Shown: one piece after another, positions 46,174 to 58,020 of the stretch
How positions within the stretch are numbered: the first letter of the stretch is position 1
How the letters are laid out: the number at the start of each line of letters is the position of its first letter
DNA from: Acinetobacter calcoaceticus
GTDB taxonomy: Bacteria; Pseudomonadota; Gammaproteobacteria; Pseudomonadales; Moraxellaceae
DNA length: 64,000 bases
Reading direction: 5' to 3'
Assembly: GCF_900520355.1 (NCBI RefSeq)
Contig: NZ_LS999521.1
Span: 124,001-188,000 of the forward strand
Notes under the pieces: generated by a model
Database searches by the model: none
Told to the model about the DNA's origin: nothing
The model's input: only the letters and a program-made list of their open reading frames with translations
Made by a program: the position numbers and the translations under genes

Positions 46174-46251
46174 AAGCATAGTTAAAAAGATTAAGGTTAT
46201 TAAATTTATGAATCTGAAAATAACTTAAACCTTTTTTAACGTAAAGATTGT

Positions 46252-46282
46252 ATAAAAAAACGCCATTATTGGCGTTTTTTTG
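46252..46282 (+). terminator. Terminator after M23 peptidase gene
   Basis: AAAAAACGCCA and TGGCGTTTTTT pair around a TTAT loop. Confidence 0.9.
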
Positions 46283-46423
46283 TTATTTTGTTTAATGCTC
46301 GGTCAATGACTATTCATTCAGAAAATAATAGGACCCCCTCACATTCACCCATGGCAATAACTAGAGAGGGGTAAAACGTGGTAAAAATACAAAGTAGATT
46401 AAAGGACAAGGAACAGGTGAATT

Positions 46424-49141
46424 ATGGCGTTTTACGGTGACTCCGATGCACAAGAAACCCAAGAGTGGCAAGATGCATTCGATTCAGTTTTACAACATAT
46501 GGGAACTGAGCGCGCGGCATTCTTGTTGGAGAAACTTTATCAACAAGCAATTGCTAAGCATGTTCCCATTCAACGTCTGAATACACCTTACTTAAATACA
46601 ATTTCTGTTGAAGAACAACCTGCAATGCCAGGCGACCAAGATATGGAACGCCGTATTCGTGCATTGATTCGTTGGAATGCCTTAGCAATGGTACTTCGTG
46701 CGAATCAAACAGGTGATGATTTAGGTGGACACTTGGCGAGCTTCGCATCAAGTGCAACATTATATGACGTAGGTTTTAACCATTTCTTCCGTGCAAACAG
46801 CAATAACTTTGGCGGAGATATGATTTATTACCAAGGGCACTGTGCTCCTGGTATTTATGCACGTTCATTCCTTGAAGGACGTTTAACTGAAGAACAGTTA
46901 AGTAATTTCCGTCGTGAAGTTGGCGGTAACGGTTTACCAAGCTACCCACACCCATATTTAATGCCGGACTATTGGCAATTCCCAACTGTATCAATGGGTC
47001 TTGGTCCAATCATGTCGATTTATCAAGCACACATTCAGAAATATTTAATGAATCGTGGCTTGATTAAAGAAGAAAATCGTAAAGTCTGGGCTTATCTGGG
47101 CGATGGTGAGATGGATGAGCCAGAAAGTACTGGTGCAATTTCACTTGCTGGTCGTGAAAAACTCGATAACTTGATCTGGGTTGTTAACTGTAACTTACAG
47201 CGTCTAGATGGTCCGGTACGTGGTAACGGTAAAATTATTCAAGAATTAGAATCTTTATTCCGTGGTGCAGGCTGGCGTGTCATTAAAGTAGTATGGGGCC
47301 GTCATTGGGATCCACTACTTGCAAAAGACAACACAGGCGCTTTAAAAGCGGTAATGGAAGAAACAGTTGATGGCGAGTACCAACGCTATCAAGTGAAAGG
47401 TGGTGCATATACACGTGAGAAATTCTTTGGCAAGTACCCAGAAGCTGCGGAACTTGTAAAAGATTTAAGTGATGAAGATATCGATAATCTTAACCGTGGT
47501 GGTCATGACCCGTACAAAGTTTTTGCTGCCTATGCAGAAGCAATGAAAGCCAAAGGTCAACCAACAGTTATTCTTGCGAAAACTGTTAAAGGTTACGGTT
47601 TGTCTGAAGAAATTGAAGCGGTGAATAAGACTCACCAAATCAAAAAAATGCAGATCGACTCTTTAAAATATGTGCGTGACCGTTTTAACCTGCCATTTAC
47701 AGATGATAAATTAGAAGAGCTTCCATTCTATCGCCCAAGTGAAAACTCTCCTGAAATGAAGTATATGAAGGCGCGTCGTGAAGCTTTAGGTGGCTATTTA
47801 CCTGCACGTCGTAAAGAGAGTGAAATTTTAGCGATTCCTGAATTATCTGTATTTGATGCAGTATTAAAAGGTTCTGCAGGCAAAGAACAATCAACTACCA
47901 TGGTGATGGTGCGTTTAATTGCTTCTTTACTTAAAGAAAAAGCAATTAAAGACCGCGTAGTGCCAATCGTTCCAGATGAAGCGCGTACTTTTGGTCTAGA
48001 AGGTATGTTCCGTCAGCTCGGTATTTATGCCGCTCACGGTCAAAAATATACCCCAGAAGACCAAGAACAGTTAATGCATTACCGTGAAGCAAGTGACGGT
48101 CACATGCTTCAAGAAGGGATTAACGAAGCTGGGGCGATGAGCGCATGGGCTGCGTTGGCAACAAGTTATTCAACCAATAACTTGCCAATGATTCCAATGT
48201 ACATGTACTACTCAATGTTCGGTTTCCAACGTATTGGTGACATTGCGTGGGCTGCGGGTGATGCACAGGCTCAAGGTTTCTTGTTAGGTGCAACTGCTGG
48301 TCGTACAACATTGAACGGTGAAGGTTTACAGCACCAAGATGGTCATTCGCATATCTTGGCGAACACGATTCCTAACTGTGTATCTTATGATCCATGTTTT
48401 GGTTATGAATTAGCTGTAATCGTACATGATGGTTTACAACGTATGTATGTGAACCAAGAGCGTGTGTTCTATTACTTAACTGTAATGAACGAAAACTACG
48501 AGCATCCTGCAATGCCTGAAGGCGCTGAGGAAGGCATTAAACGTGGTATGTACTTGTTCGAAAAAGATGAAAAAGCAACTGTTCAATTACTTGGTTCAGG
48601 TGTAATTCTTCGTGAAGTGATTAAAGCTGCGAAAATCTTACGTGATGAATACCAAATCCGTTCAAACGTTTGGAGTGTAACAAGCTTCAATGAGTTGTCG
48701 CGTGATGGTATGGCATGTGAAGAATACAACCGTTTACACCCACTTGCTGAAGAAGTGAAAGAGTCTTGGGTATCTAAACAATTACGCGGTACAGAAGGTA
48801 TTGTGGTTTCAGCAACAGATCATATGCGCGCTTATAGCGAACAAATCCGTGCCTATCTTCCAGATGGTCGTCCATTTGTTGCGTTGGGTACAGATGGTTA
48901 TGGTCGCTCAGATACACGTGCTAACTTACGTAGTTTCTTTGGTGTTGATGCTGCACATATCGTTGTTGCTACTTTGAAAAAATTAGCTGACGAAGGTGAA
49001 GTGGATGCACGTTTAGTGAAAGATGCAATTTCTAACTTTGAGTTAGATACTGATCGTCCAGTGGCATGGGCTCCACAAGCACATCCAGAAGTTCAGGCAG
49101 TTGCTGAATACAATGAAGCGCAAACAGGTGAGGGGAACTAA
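46424..49141 (+). CDS. aceE: Pyruvate dehydrogenase E1 component, homodimeric type
   Basis: Thiamine-diphosphate enzyme that decarboxylates pyruvate and acetylates the E2 lipoyl groups. The 905-residue protein has QTGDDLGGHLASFASSATLYDVGFNH split by the substrate-site segment, the TPP motif GDGEMDEPESTGAISLAGREKLDN, WVVNCNLQRLDGPVRGN, and the C-terminal TDGYGRSDTRANLRSFF. It has the length and order of alpha2-type E1. It precedes aceF by two bases. The ATG start is preceded by AAGGACAAGGAACAGG. Confidence 0.97.
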   Translation: MAFYGDSDAQETQEWQDAFDSVLQHMGTERAAFLLEKLYQQAIAKHVPIQRLNTPYLNTISVEEQPAMPGDQDMERRIRALIRWNALAMVLRANQTGDDLGGHLASFASSATLYDVGFNHFFRANSNNFGGDMIYYQGHCAPGIYARSFLEGRLTEEQLSNFRREVGGNGLPSYPHPYLMPDYWQFPTVSMGLGPIMSIYQAHIQKYLMNRGLIKEENRKVWAYLGDGEMDEPESTGAISLAGREKLDNLIWVVNCNLQRLDGPVRGNGKIIQELESLFRGAGWRVIKVVWGRHWDPLLAKDNTGALKAVMEETVDGEYQRYQVKGGAYTREKFFGKYPEAAELVKDLSDEDIDNLNRGGHDPYKVFAAYAEAMKAKGQPTVILAKTVKGYGLSEEIEAVNKTHQIKKMQIDSLKYVRDRFNLPFTDDKLEELPFYRPSENSPEMKYMKARREALGGYLPARRKESEILAIPELSVFDAVLKGSAGKEQSTTMVMVRLIASLLKEKAIKDRVVPIVPDEARTFGLEGMFRQLGIYAAHGQKYTPEDQEQLMHYREASDGHMLQEGINEAGAMSAWAALATSYSTNNLPMIPMYMYYSMFGFQRIGDIAWAAGDAQAQGFLLGATAGRTTLNGEGLQHQDGHSHILANTIPNCVSYDPCFGYELAVIVHDGLQRMYVNQERVFYYLTVMNENYEHPAMPEGAEEGIKRGMYLFEKDEKATVQLLGSGVILREVIKAAKILRDEYQIRSNVWSVTSFNELSRDGMACEEYNRLHPLAEEVKESWVSKQLRGTEGIVVSATDHMRAYSEQIRAYLPDGRPFVALGTDGYGRSDTRANLRSFFGVDAAHIVVATLKKLADEGEVDARLVKDAISNFELDTDRPVAWAPQAHPEVQAVAEYNEAQTGEGN

Positions 49142-49143
49142 GC

Positions 49144-51108
49144 ATGCAAATTAAGACCCCTGATATTGGCGTAGATAAAGCAGTTGTTGCTGAAATTTTG
49201 GTAAAAGTTGGCGATAGCATTGCTGAAAACGACAGCCTTGTTTTGCTTGAGTCAGATAAAGCCTCTGTTGAAGTGCCTAGCACTTCAGCAGGTGTAGTCA
49301 AAAGCATCTTAATCAAAGAAGGCGATAGCGTAACTGAAGGTACGGTATTGTTTGAACTTGAAGCTGAGGGCGCTGCACCTGTAGCTCAAGCAGAAGAAGT
49401 TGCAAAACCTGCACCAGCAGCTGAAAAAGAAGCACCTGCTACAGCACCACAAGTTGCTGCGCAACCAGCAGCGGCAACCACTAGCCAAGTTGTTGAAGTT
49501 CAAGTTCCTGACATTGGTGTTGAAAAAGCACTAGTTGGTGAAATTTTAGTAAAAGTTGGCGAGCAAATCGATGTTGAGCAAAGCATCGTTGTGGTTGAGT
49601 CTGACAAAGCAACTGTAGAAGTACCGAGCAGTGTTGCTGGTACTGTAGAAAGCATTCAAGTTAAAGAAGGCGATACAGTTAAAGAAGGTGTTGTACTCAT
49701 TCAAGTGAAAACAACGTCTGCATCAAGTGCGCCAGTTGAAGCTCCTGCTTCTACAGCAGCTACAGCGGCAGCACCTGCACCAGTTCAACAAGAAACTGTA
49801 GCTGCGGCTGCTACTCAATCTGGACCAGTTGATATTAACGTTCCTGATTTGGGCGTAGACAAAGCAGTTGTTGCTGAAATTTTGGTACAAGTTGGCGATA
49901 AAGTTGATGTAGACCAAAGCCTTGTTGTGGTTGAGTCTGATAAAGCAACTGTAGAAGTTCCAAGTACTGTTGCTGGCGTTGTGAAAGCGATTCACTTGCA
50001 AGCAGGTCAACAAGTTTCACAAGGTGTTTTGCTTGCAACAATTGAAGCGGAAGGCCAAGCACCTGCTGCTGCACCAGCGGCAAAAGCAGAAGTAGCTCCA
50101 GCTCCTCAGGCAGCAGCACCTAAAGCGGCAGCTCCGACTCAGGCTGTATCTGCTCCAGCGTCTGGTAGTGACAAGTTAACGAAAGAGCAAGAAGCTGAAA
50201 ACGCTAAAGTTTATGCTGGCCCTGCTGTTCGTAAGCTTGCTCGTGAGCTTGGTGTAGTTTTATCACAAGTTAAAACTTCTGGTGAACATGGTCGTGTGAT
50301 TAAAGAAGATATCTTTGCGTATGTGAAGACTCGTTTAACTGCACCACAAGTGGCACCAGTTGCTCAAGCTGCTGCTCCGGCTGGTTTACCTTCATTACCT
50401 GACTTTACTGCTTTTGGTGGTGGTGAAGTGAAGCCGATGACTCGTTTACAGCAAGTATCTGTGCCACAGTTGTCTTTAAACAACTATATTCCACAGGTAA
50501 CTCAGTTTGACCTTGCTGATATCACTGAGTTAGAGGCTTGGCGTGGTGAATTGAAGGATGGCTTTAAGAAACAAGGTGTGAGCCTAACAATTTTGGCATT
50601 CATTGCAAAAGCGTTAGCACACTTGTTGAAAGAAGAGCCGTATTTTGCTGGTCACTTGTCAGATGATCAAAAGTCTGTATTGCTTCGTAATGAAATTCAT
50701 ATGGGTATTGCGGTTGCAACACCAGATGGTTTGACAGTACCAGTGCTACGTAATCCTGACCAAAAATCAATTAAGCAAATTGCTATTGAATTAGGTGAGC
50801 TAAGTAAGAAAGCGCGTGATAAGAAATTAACACCGAAAGACTTACAAGGTGCGAACTTCACGATTACAAGCTTAGGCTCGATTGGTGGTACATCATTTAC
50901 ACCGCTAGTAAATTGGCCGCAAGTTGCAATTTTAGGTATTTCACCAGCAACTATGCAGCCTGTGTGGAATGGTAAAGACTTTGACCCACGCTTAATGTTG
51001 CCGTTGTCATTGTCTTATGACCACCGTGTAATTAATGGTGCAGATGCCGCTCGCTTTACCAATAAACTTACGAAACTTCTTAAAGATATTCGTACTTTAT
51101 TAATCTAA
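49144..51108 (+). CDS. aceF: Dihydrolipoamide acetyltransferase (PDH E2) with three lipoyl domains
   Basis: Core of the pyruvate dehydrogenase complex; transfers acetyl groups from lipoate to CoA. The 654-residue protein has three N-terminal lipoyl domains (about 1-75, 118-192 and 228-302), each with the lipoylated lysine in ESDKA. They are joined by Ala/Pro/Gln-rich linkers, then an E1/E3-binding domain (YAGPAVRKLARELGVVLSQVK) and the catalytic domain ending in SLSYDHRVINGADAARF with the histidine of the DHRxxxG motif. The lipoyl domains are near repeats even at DNA level. Confidence 0.97.
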   Translation: MQIKTPDIGVDKAVVAEILVKVGDSIAENDSLVLLESDKASVEVPSTSAGVVKSILIKEGDSVTEGTVLFELEAEGAAPVAQAEEVAKPAPAAEKEAPATAPQVAAQPAAATTSQVVEVQVPDIGVEKALVGEILVKVGEQIDVEQSIVVVESDKATVEVPSSVAGTVESIQVKEGDTVKEGVVLIQVKTTSASSAPVEAPASTAATAAAPAPVQQETVAAAATQSGPVDINVPDLGVDKAVVAEILVQVGDKVDVDQSLVVVESDKATVEVPSTVAGVVKAIHLQAGQQVSQGVLLATIEAEGQAPAAAPAAKAEVAPAPQAAAPKAAAPTQAVSAPASGSDKLTKEQEAENAKVYAGPAVRKLARELGVVLSQVKTSGEHGRVIKEDIFAYVKTRLTAPQVAPVAQAAAPAGLPSLPDFTAFGGGEVKPMTRLQQVSVPQLSLNNYIPQVTQFDLADITELEAWRGELKDGFKKQGVSLTILAFIAKALAHLLKEEPYFAGHLSDDQKSVLLRNEIHMGIAVATPDGLTVPVLRNPDQKSIKQIAIELGELSKKARDKKLTPKDLQGANFTITSLGSIGGTSFTPLVNWPQVAILGISPATMQPVWNGKDFDPRLMLPLSLSYDHRVINGADAARFTNKLTKLLKDIRTLLI

Positions 51109-51123
51109 TATTTTGAAATGAAT

Positions 51124-51156
51124 TATTAAAACCTCGCTTCGGCGGGGTTTTATTTT
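51124..51156 (+). terminator. Terminator after aceEF
   Basis: AAACCTCGC and GCGGGGTTT pair around TTCG and are followed by T-rich sequence. Confidence 0.88.
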
Positions 51157-51253
51157 GGTATTTAATTTAATTGATTTTAGGTTAATCTAAAGATTAAGAG
51201 GGAGTAATCGAGAGAGGAAAAATTTCTCGTTTTGGTTAAAGGAAAAATAATAA

Positions 51254-51532
51254 ATGGCGAGTTTCTTAAAAATCATGTTGCCGATTCTGTTGATTGTATT
51301 TTTACTGATGGGATTATGGGTCAGTATTTTACACTTTCCTTGGGAGTGGATGACTTACGTTGCAATGGGCTTAGAAGTATTTGTGGCAACGCTTATTTTG
51401 CCATTTGAATTTCAATCACAGCAGGTAGCTGGTATTAACAATTTTGGGTTTATTAACTTAAGTATTTGTTTAGCCATACTATTGGGCTTAGGTCGGTTGT
51501 TGGTGTGGGCATGGATAAAATTTTTTGTCTGA
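51254..51532 (+). CDS. Small inner-membrane protein, unknown function
   Basis: A 92-residue protein with three hydrophobic helices (FLKIMLPILLIVFLLMGLW; WMTYVAMGLEVFVATLILPF; LSICLAILLGLGRLLVWAW). AAAGGA precedes the ATG at a good distance, so it is a real gene. I recognise no family. It lies between aceF and the Mn riboswitch with its own leader of about 100 bases. Confidence 0.7.
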   Translation: MASFLKIMLPILLIVFLLMGLWVSILHFPWEWMTYVAMGLEVFVATLILPFEFQSQQVAGINNFGFINLSICLAILLGLGRLLVWAWIKFFV

Positions 51533-51536
51533 ATGT

Positions 51537-51564
51537 TTGAAAAATACCACTACTCGAATATAAT
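51537..51564 (+). promoter_or_regulatory. Promoter of the Mn riboswitch transcript
   Basis: TTGAAA (51537-51542) and TATAAT (51559-51564) with a 16-base spacer, just ahead of the riboswitch. Confidence 0.65.
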
Positions 51565-51574
51565 AAGCACATAC

Positions 51575-51736
51575 TTCATTGGGGAGTAGCCGCTATTCAT
51601 TTCTGAATGAATAGGTGATGGTCAACATAATTGTTCAACAGAACATGGTCATCATAGCTTAAACGTCTCATCGTTTCCGAGTTGGCAAGACCTTTGATTT
51701 ACCACTCTGCAGATATTTGGCTAGCAGGAGGGGTAG
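51575..51736 (+). promoter_or_regulatory. yybP-ykoY (manganese) riboswitch
   Basis: The leader begins with the conserved CATTGGGGAGTAGCC element. It goes on through a stem region (GCTATTCATTTC / GAATGAATAG-like pairing and ATGGTCAACAT / ACATGGTCAT arms), then TTTACCACTCTGCAGATATTTGGCTAG near the end, and includes the AGGAGG of the next gene. This class senses Mn2+ and, in proteobacteria, stands before Mn exporters (mntP or UPF0016 genes). The downstream gene is a UPF0016 protein, as expected. Likely ON at high Mn, by freeing the ribosome site. Confidence 0.85.
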
Positions 51737-51739
51737 GTC

Positions 51740-52345
51740 ATGGGCATTTATGCTAGCCAGAGAAACGATATGCAAGAATTTCTGATTTCTACCTCAATTG
51801 TTGCCCTAGCTGAAATGGGCGATAAAACTCAATTACTCGCTCTTTTATTGTCTGCACGTTTCCGTAAGCCAATCCCTATTCTCATTGCGATTCTTTTAGC
51901 AACTTTAATTAACCATGGTATCTCTGCTGTGCTTGGGCAGTGGATTACGACCGTTTTGAGTCCCGAAATCTTAGTTTGGGTTCTTGCAGGTGGTTTTATA
52001 GGTATGGCGTTCTGGATGCTTATTCCAGATAAGTTAGATGATGAAACAGATAGCATTAATAGATGGCAAAAATTTGGTGTTTTTGGCGCAACTTTTATCT
52101 TGTTTTTCTTAGCTGAAATTGGTGACAAAACCCAAATTGCAACAGTGGCCTTAGCTGCTCGTTACGACAGCATTTTCTGGGTCATGCTAGGTACAACTTT
52201 AGGTATGATGATTGCCAATGCACCAGCTGTATTTATTGGTAATAAATTGGCTGAACGTTTATCTATTTCACTCATTCATAAAATTGGTGCCGCTATTTTC
52301 TTAATTGTAGGTATCTCTACTTTGGCACAACATTATTTCTTCTAA
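51740..52345 (+). CDS. GDT1/UPF0016 (TMEM165-like) cation exporter, probable Mn exporter
   Basis: A 201-residue membrane protein with about six helices in two halves, each with the family signature E-x-G-D-K-T-Q: ALAEMGDKTQLLALLLSARF and FLAEIGDKTQIATVALAARY. The doubled motif is the cation site. Members export Mn2+ (or Ca2+ or H+). The Mn riboswitch directly upstream supports manganese. The ATG at 51740 follows AGGAGG; a second in-frame ATG at 51770 gives the minimal protein. Confidence 0.92.
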   Translation: MGIYASQRNDMQEFLISTSIVALAEMGDKTQLLALLLSARFRKPIPILIAILLATLINHGISAVLGQWITTVLSPEILVWVLAGGFIGMAFWMLIPDKLDDETDSINRWQKFGVFGATFILFFLAEIGDKTQIATVALAARYDSIFWVMLGTTLGMMIANAPAVFIGNKLAERLSISLIHKIGAAIFLIVGISTLAQHYFF

Positions 52346-52362
52346 AGTATTTAAAGCTGCCA

Positions 52363-52398
52363 TCAAAAACGCACTCGAATTGAGTGCGTTTTTTGTAG
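52363..52398. terminator. Bidirectional terminator between GDT1 gene and TonB receptor gene
   Basis: AAAACGCACTC and GAGTGCGTTTT pair around GAATT, with flanking A and T runs serving both convergent genes. Confidence 0.9.
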
Positions 52399-52404
52399 AT
52401 CGTT

Positions 52405-54537
52405 TTAGTAGTTAAATTTCACTGTAAAGTTAATTTGGCGTGGGTTGCCCAGAGTTACCATATTTTCATTCAGTGCTCCAGCATAGTAATCTTTATCAAA
52501 TAGATTACGGATAGCAAGTTGAGCACCCCAATGCCCAGCGTCATAGCCAGCTTCAGTGTCAAAGACTGTATAGCCTGGAATATGAACATCTAACTTATCC
52601 ATGGTTTTATAAGTTTCTCCACGGAACCCGCCGCCTACATACCAACCAAGTTTTGACGCAGGATCAAATTTATAGCGTGCTGATAAGCTATAAGCATGTT
52701 CTGGAATATTATCAAGAGACTTTCCAACATTGCTAATATTTGCATCTTTACTAATTTCTGCATCAGCCGTGTAGGTATAAGTTGCGGTGAGCTTTAAACC
52801 ATCAAGAATATCTGCATTTAGTTCAGTCTCAATCCCACGAGTTAACTGTTCACCGCGCTGGATTTTGAAAGTAGTATCCGTAGGGTCGTTGACCAAAAAA
52901 TTTTGACGTTTTAAATCATACCAAGCGATACTACCTTGTACACGCTGATCATGACTTTGTAATTTCATCCCGACTTCAACCTGTTTACCTTTTTCAGGAT
53001 CAAAAGTATTTCCAGCAGAGTCTGAGCCACTTGTTGGGAAGAAGGATGTTGCATAGCTGACATAAGGTGCGACTACATCATTGATTGTATATAACAATGA
53101 GGCATTACCCGTAAAAGCTTCTTCCGATTTTTTAGTATTTGTATTTTTAACTAAATCTACAGTTTGAGTTTGAGCCCAATCTTGGCGGCCAGCAAGATTT
53201 AAAACGAGCTGGTCATTAATCTGAATGCGGTCGCGTAAATATAACCCCATATATTTTAGACGGTTTATATCATGGTTCGTGACTTTTTCAGGGCAAGTAA
53301 CTTTTGTGCCGTACTTTGGTGAATAGAGATTCAAATTTGTGGCAGTACAGCGATTATTTAGATAATCATTTTTATCTTGCAGACCATCTATTCCGACCGT
53401 TATCTGGTGTGCCATATCCGCAATTTGAAAGGTCTTTTGGACACTATTGTCGATTGAGAAACTTAGATTGCTGACATCCTGATAGCGTGCTTGACGCTTA
53501 AGGGTTGTATGGTTTTTATCCGTCCAGCCATTGTAAAATACGGCAGGGCCAATCATTTCGGTTTTTTGAATTGCAAAGTTTTGCTTAAACTCCCAGCCAT
53601 TATTAAAAGCATGCCTAAAGTTATAACCTGTACGGAATACGTCGGCATCATAAGCTCCGTAGCTCGGTTCACCAATAAATAAGTCTTTAGGTAAGCTTCC
53701 ATTAGGATTATCTTTTAAGGTACCAATGACGGGTAAACCTTGCTGACGAATATATTCGCGGTGTTGGTAACTTGCGATGACAGAAAGGTCCGTGTTATCT
53801 CCTAAATCGAAGTTATAAGAAGGGGAGATGTAGTAATTTTTAAAATACACATAATCTGTCGGGTCATCTTGGTCAGAAATACGGCCATTTAAACGGAAAG
53901 CACCTTTTTCACTATTATTGGGACTATAGTTGAAATCGAATGTGCCTTCTTTAAGACTATAACTACCATAAGTCATGCTAGCACGAGCAAAACTTTCTGC
54001 TTGAGGGCGTTTAGTGACTAAATTAACAACGCCACCGGGCTGGACCAATCCAAAATTAATAGAAGCTGGACCTTTTAATATTTGTACTTGGTCAAGTCCT
54101 GATATTTCGGCACCTACAAAAGTATTTTGTTGGGCTTGTCGTAAACCATCTATGAAAATTTGATCAGAAGATGTTTGTCCACGAATAATAAAATCATCCC
54201 AACCCCGACGACCAAGTTGCCCAGCAGAAATACCAGCTACACCATTTACTGCTTCTGCTAGAGTTCTTGCTTGTTTTTGGTCAAGCTGTTCACGTGTTAC
54301 CACCGAAACCGACTGCGCAGTTTTAAATAAGGGTGCATCTGATTTTAAAACCGATGCAGCTTTCGTTGCGACATAGGGAGAGGTAGTTTCTTTTTGTGCC
54401 TGAATAGAAATTGTGGGTAGCACACTGGTCGAATTTTGTTGTTCTGCTGTTTCATCAGCATGACTTGCTGTCATCAAACTAAAAATAGCAACTGCTAACA
54501 ATGTTTTGGAGCTTGAAAAATAAGGTGCTTGGTTCAT
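52405..54537 (-). CDS. TonB-dependent siderophore receptor, hydroxamate-like
   Basis: A 710-residue outer-membrane receptor. After the signal peptide (ending SHA-DE) come a TonB-box region (LPTISIQAQKE), plug (SVSVVTREQLDQKQARTLAEAVNGVAG, FIIRGQ, VQILKGPASINFGLVQPGGVVNLVTK) and barrel ending PRQINFTVKFNY. The PGGVVN and INFGLVQPGG variants are typical of FhuA/FhuE/FoxA-like receptors, so a hydroxamate ligand is likely but not proven. The ATG at 54537 is chosen over a TTG at 54564. A Fur box lies just upstream. Confidence 0.9.
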   Translation of the reverse strand: MNQAPYFSSSKTLLAVAIFSLMTASHADETAEQQNSTSVLPTISIQAQKETTSPYVATKAASVLKSDAPLFKTAQSVSVVTREQLDQKQARTLAEAVNGVAGISAGQLGRRGWDDFIIRGQTSSDQIFIDGLRQAQQNTFVGAEISGLDQVQILKGPASINFGLVQPGGVVNLVTKRPQAESFARASMTYGSYSLKEGTFDFNYSPNNSEKGAFRLNGRISDQDDPTDYVYFKNYYISPSYNFDLGDNTDLSVIASYQHREYIRQQGLPVIGTLKDNPNGSLPKDLFIGEPSYGAYDADVFRTGYNFRHAFNNGWEFKQNFAIQKTEMIGPAVFYNGWTDKNHTTLKRQARYQDVSNLSFSIDNSVQKTFQIADMAHQITVGIDGLQDKNDYLNNRCTATNLNLYSPKYGTKVTCPEKVTNHDINRLKYMGLYLRDRIQINDQLVLNLAGRQDWAQTQTVDLVKNTNTKKSEEAFTGNASLLYTINDVVAPYVSYATSFFPTSGSDSAGNTFDPEKGKQVEVGMKLQSHDQRVQGSIAWYDLKRQNFLVNDPTDTTFKIQRGEQLTRGIETELNADILDGLKLTATYTYTADAEISKDANISNVGKSLDNIPEHAYSLSARYKFDPASKLGWYVGGGFRGETYKTMDKLDVHIPGYTVFDTEAGYDAGHWGAQLAIRNLFDKDYYAGALNENMVTLGNPRQINFTVKFNY

Positions 54538-54568
54538 GGGAGGCCTAGGCAGCGCAAAAGACAAAACT

Positions 54569-54587
54569 GATAATGAGAATTATTTTA
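54569..54587. promoter_or_regulatory. Fur box upstream of second TonB receptor
   Basis: GATAATGAGAATTATTTTA matches the 19-base consensus GATAATGATAATCATTATC at most positions, including all of its left half except one base. It lies about 32 bases before the receptor start. Confidence 0.85.
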
Positions 54588-56523
<1,936 letters not shown>

Positions 56524-56544
56524 ATTTTGGTAACCAAAACAATG

Positions 56545-56582
56545 AAGAAAGCCGTCATTACACTGACGGCTTTTTGTTTTTG
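56545..56582 (+). terminator. Terminator after guaB
   Basis: AGCCGTCA (56549-56556) and TGACGGCT (56563-56570) with a 6-base loop, followed by TTTTTGTTTTT. Confidence 0.9.
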
Positions 56583-56672
56583 GTGTAAAGTAAATCTAAC
56601 GAAAAGAAATATGGCGGAATTGCCATATATGAAGTGAGCCACCGCTGAAGTGGCGTAAGAATGAGATAAGCT

Positions 56673-58010
56673 ATGAGTTATTTTGGAACGGATGGTATTC
56701 GTGGAAAATTTGGGCAAATGCCTATTACTCCAGAGTTTGCTTTAAAACTCGGTTTTGCTGCAGGGAAGGTATTAAAACGAACGAGTCCAAAAAATAAACC
56801 GCTCGTTGTATTAGGAAAAGACACACGTTTATCTGGCTATATTTTAGAATCTGCTTTACAGGCAGGCTTAAACGCTGCTGGCGTATATGTTCATTTACTT
56901 GGTCCATTACCAACACCAGCAATCGCACATCTTACTCGTGCTTTGCATGCACATGCAGGTATTGTTATTTCTGCTTCGCATAATCCATATTATGATAATG
57001 GGATTAAATTCTTCTCAAGTGAAGGCAAGAAATTACCAGATTCATTACAAGAAGAAATTAATCAAGAATTAGAAAAAGACTTATTTATTGAGGACACTGC
57101 AAACTTAGGTAAAAGTGTTCGTGTAAATGATGCAAACGGTCGTTATATCGAATTTTGTAAATCTACTTTCCCTTACCACTTTGATTTAAATAATTTAAAG
57201 ATTGTGTTGGACTGTGCTCATGGCGCGGCATATAGCGTTGGGCCTTCAGTTTTCCGCGAGCTAGGTGCAAAAGTCATTGCTTTATATAATGAACCAGATG
57301 GCTTAAATATTAATGAAAGCTGTGGTTCAACACATCCTGAACACTTGCAAAAAGCAGTGGTTGAGCACCAAGCAGATTTAGGAATTGCATTTGATGGCGA
57401 TGCTGACCGTGTTGTGATGGTTGATAAGTTTGGTAACTTAATTGATGGTGACCATATCTTATATATTTTGGCAACTCAGGCTCAAAATAAGCCAGCTGGT
57501 ATTGTTGGTACTGTCATGAGTAATATGGCACTTGAAGTTGCACTTGAAAAAGCAAATGTTAATTTTGTTCGTGCAAAAGTCGGTGACCGCTATGTATTAC
57601 AGGCTTTAGAAGAAAATGGTTGGGTGACAGGTGGCGAACCTTCTGGTCACATTCTCACTTTAGACAAGAGTACGACTGGTGATGCCATTATCGCCGCGCT
57701 TCAAGTTTTAACGGTGATGGTCGAGCAAAATAAGGCTCTTCATGAATTGGTTCAAGACTTTAAACTATTCCCACAAGTTCTTTTAAATGTACATTTAGAA
57801 CAAATGCTTGATCCATATTCTATTCCAGCATTGGTTACTGAATTTGATAAAGCAGAAGCACAGCTTAAAGGCCGTGGACGTATCTTGATCCGTAAGTCTG
57901 GAACAGAACCAGTGATTCGTGTCATGGTTGAAGGGGATAATGAGCAAGAAGTAAATACTTTAGCTCAGCATTTAGCAGATGCGGTTCGTTCACAAGCACA
58001 AGTCGCATAA
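56673..58010 (+). CDS. glmM: Phosphoglucosamine mutase
   Basis: Interconverts glucosamine-6-phosphate and glucosamine-1-phosphate for UDP-GlcNAc synthesis. The 445-residue protein opens [27 protein letters not shown]. It has the phosphoserine loop [17 protein letters not shown], the metal loop [13 protein letters not shown], the sugar loop GGEPSGHI and the phosphate-binding [15 protein letters not shown]. It is followed at ten bases by pdxH. Confidence 0.97.
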   Translation: MSYFGTDGIRGKFGQMPITPEFALKLGFAAGKVLKRTSPKNKPLVVLGKDTRLSGYILESALQAGLNAAGVYVHLLGPLPTPAIAHLTRALHAHAGIVISASHNPYYDNGIKFFSSEGKKLPDSLQEEINQELEKDLFIEDTANLGKSVRVNDANGRYIEFCKSTFPYHFDLNNLKIVLDCAHGAAYSVGPSVFRELGAKVIALYNEPDGLNINESCGSTHPEHLQKAVVEHQADLGIAFDGDADRVVMVDKFGNLIDGDHILYILATQAQNKPAGIVGTVMSNMALEVALEKANVNFVRAKVGDRYVLQALEENGWVTGGEPSGHILTLDKSTTGDAIIAALQVLTVMVEQNKALHELVQDFKLFPQVLLNVHLEQMLDPYSIPALVTEFDKAEAQLKGRGRILIRKSGTEPVIRVMVEGDNEQEVNTLAQHLADAVRSQAQVA

Positions 58011-58020
58011 GGTGTATGAC

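Noticed and set aside
49150..50060. Long near-repeats in aceF that resemble a tandem duplication or assembly artefact
   Set aside because: They are the three lipoyl domains expected of this enzyme.
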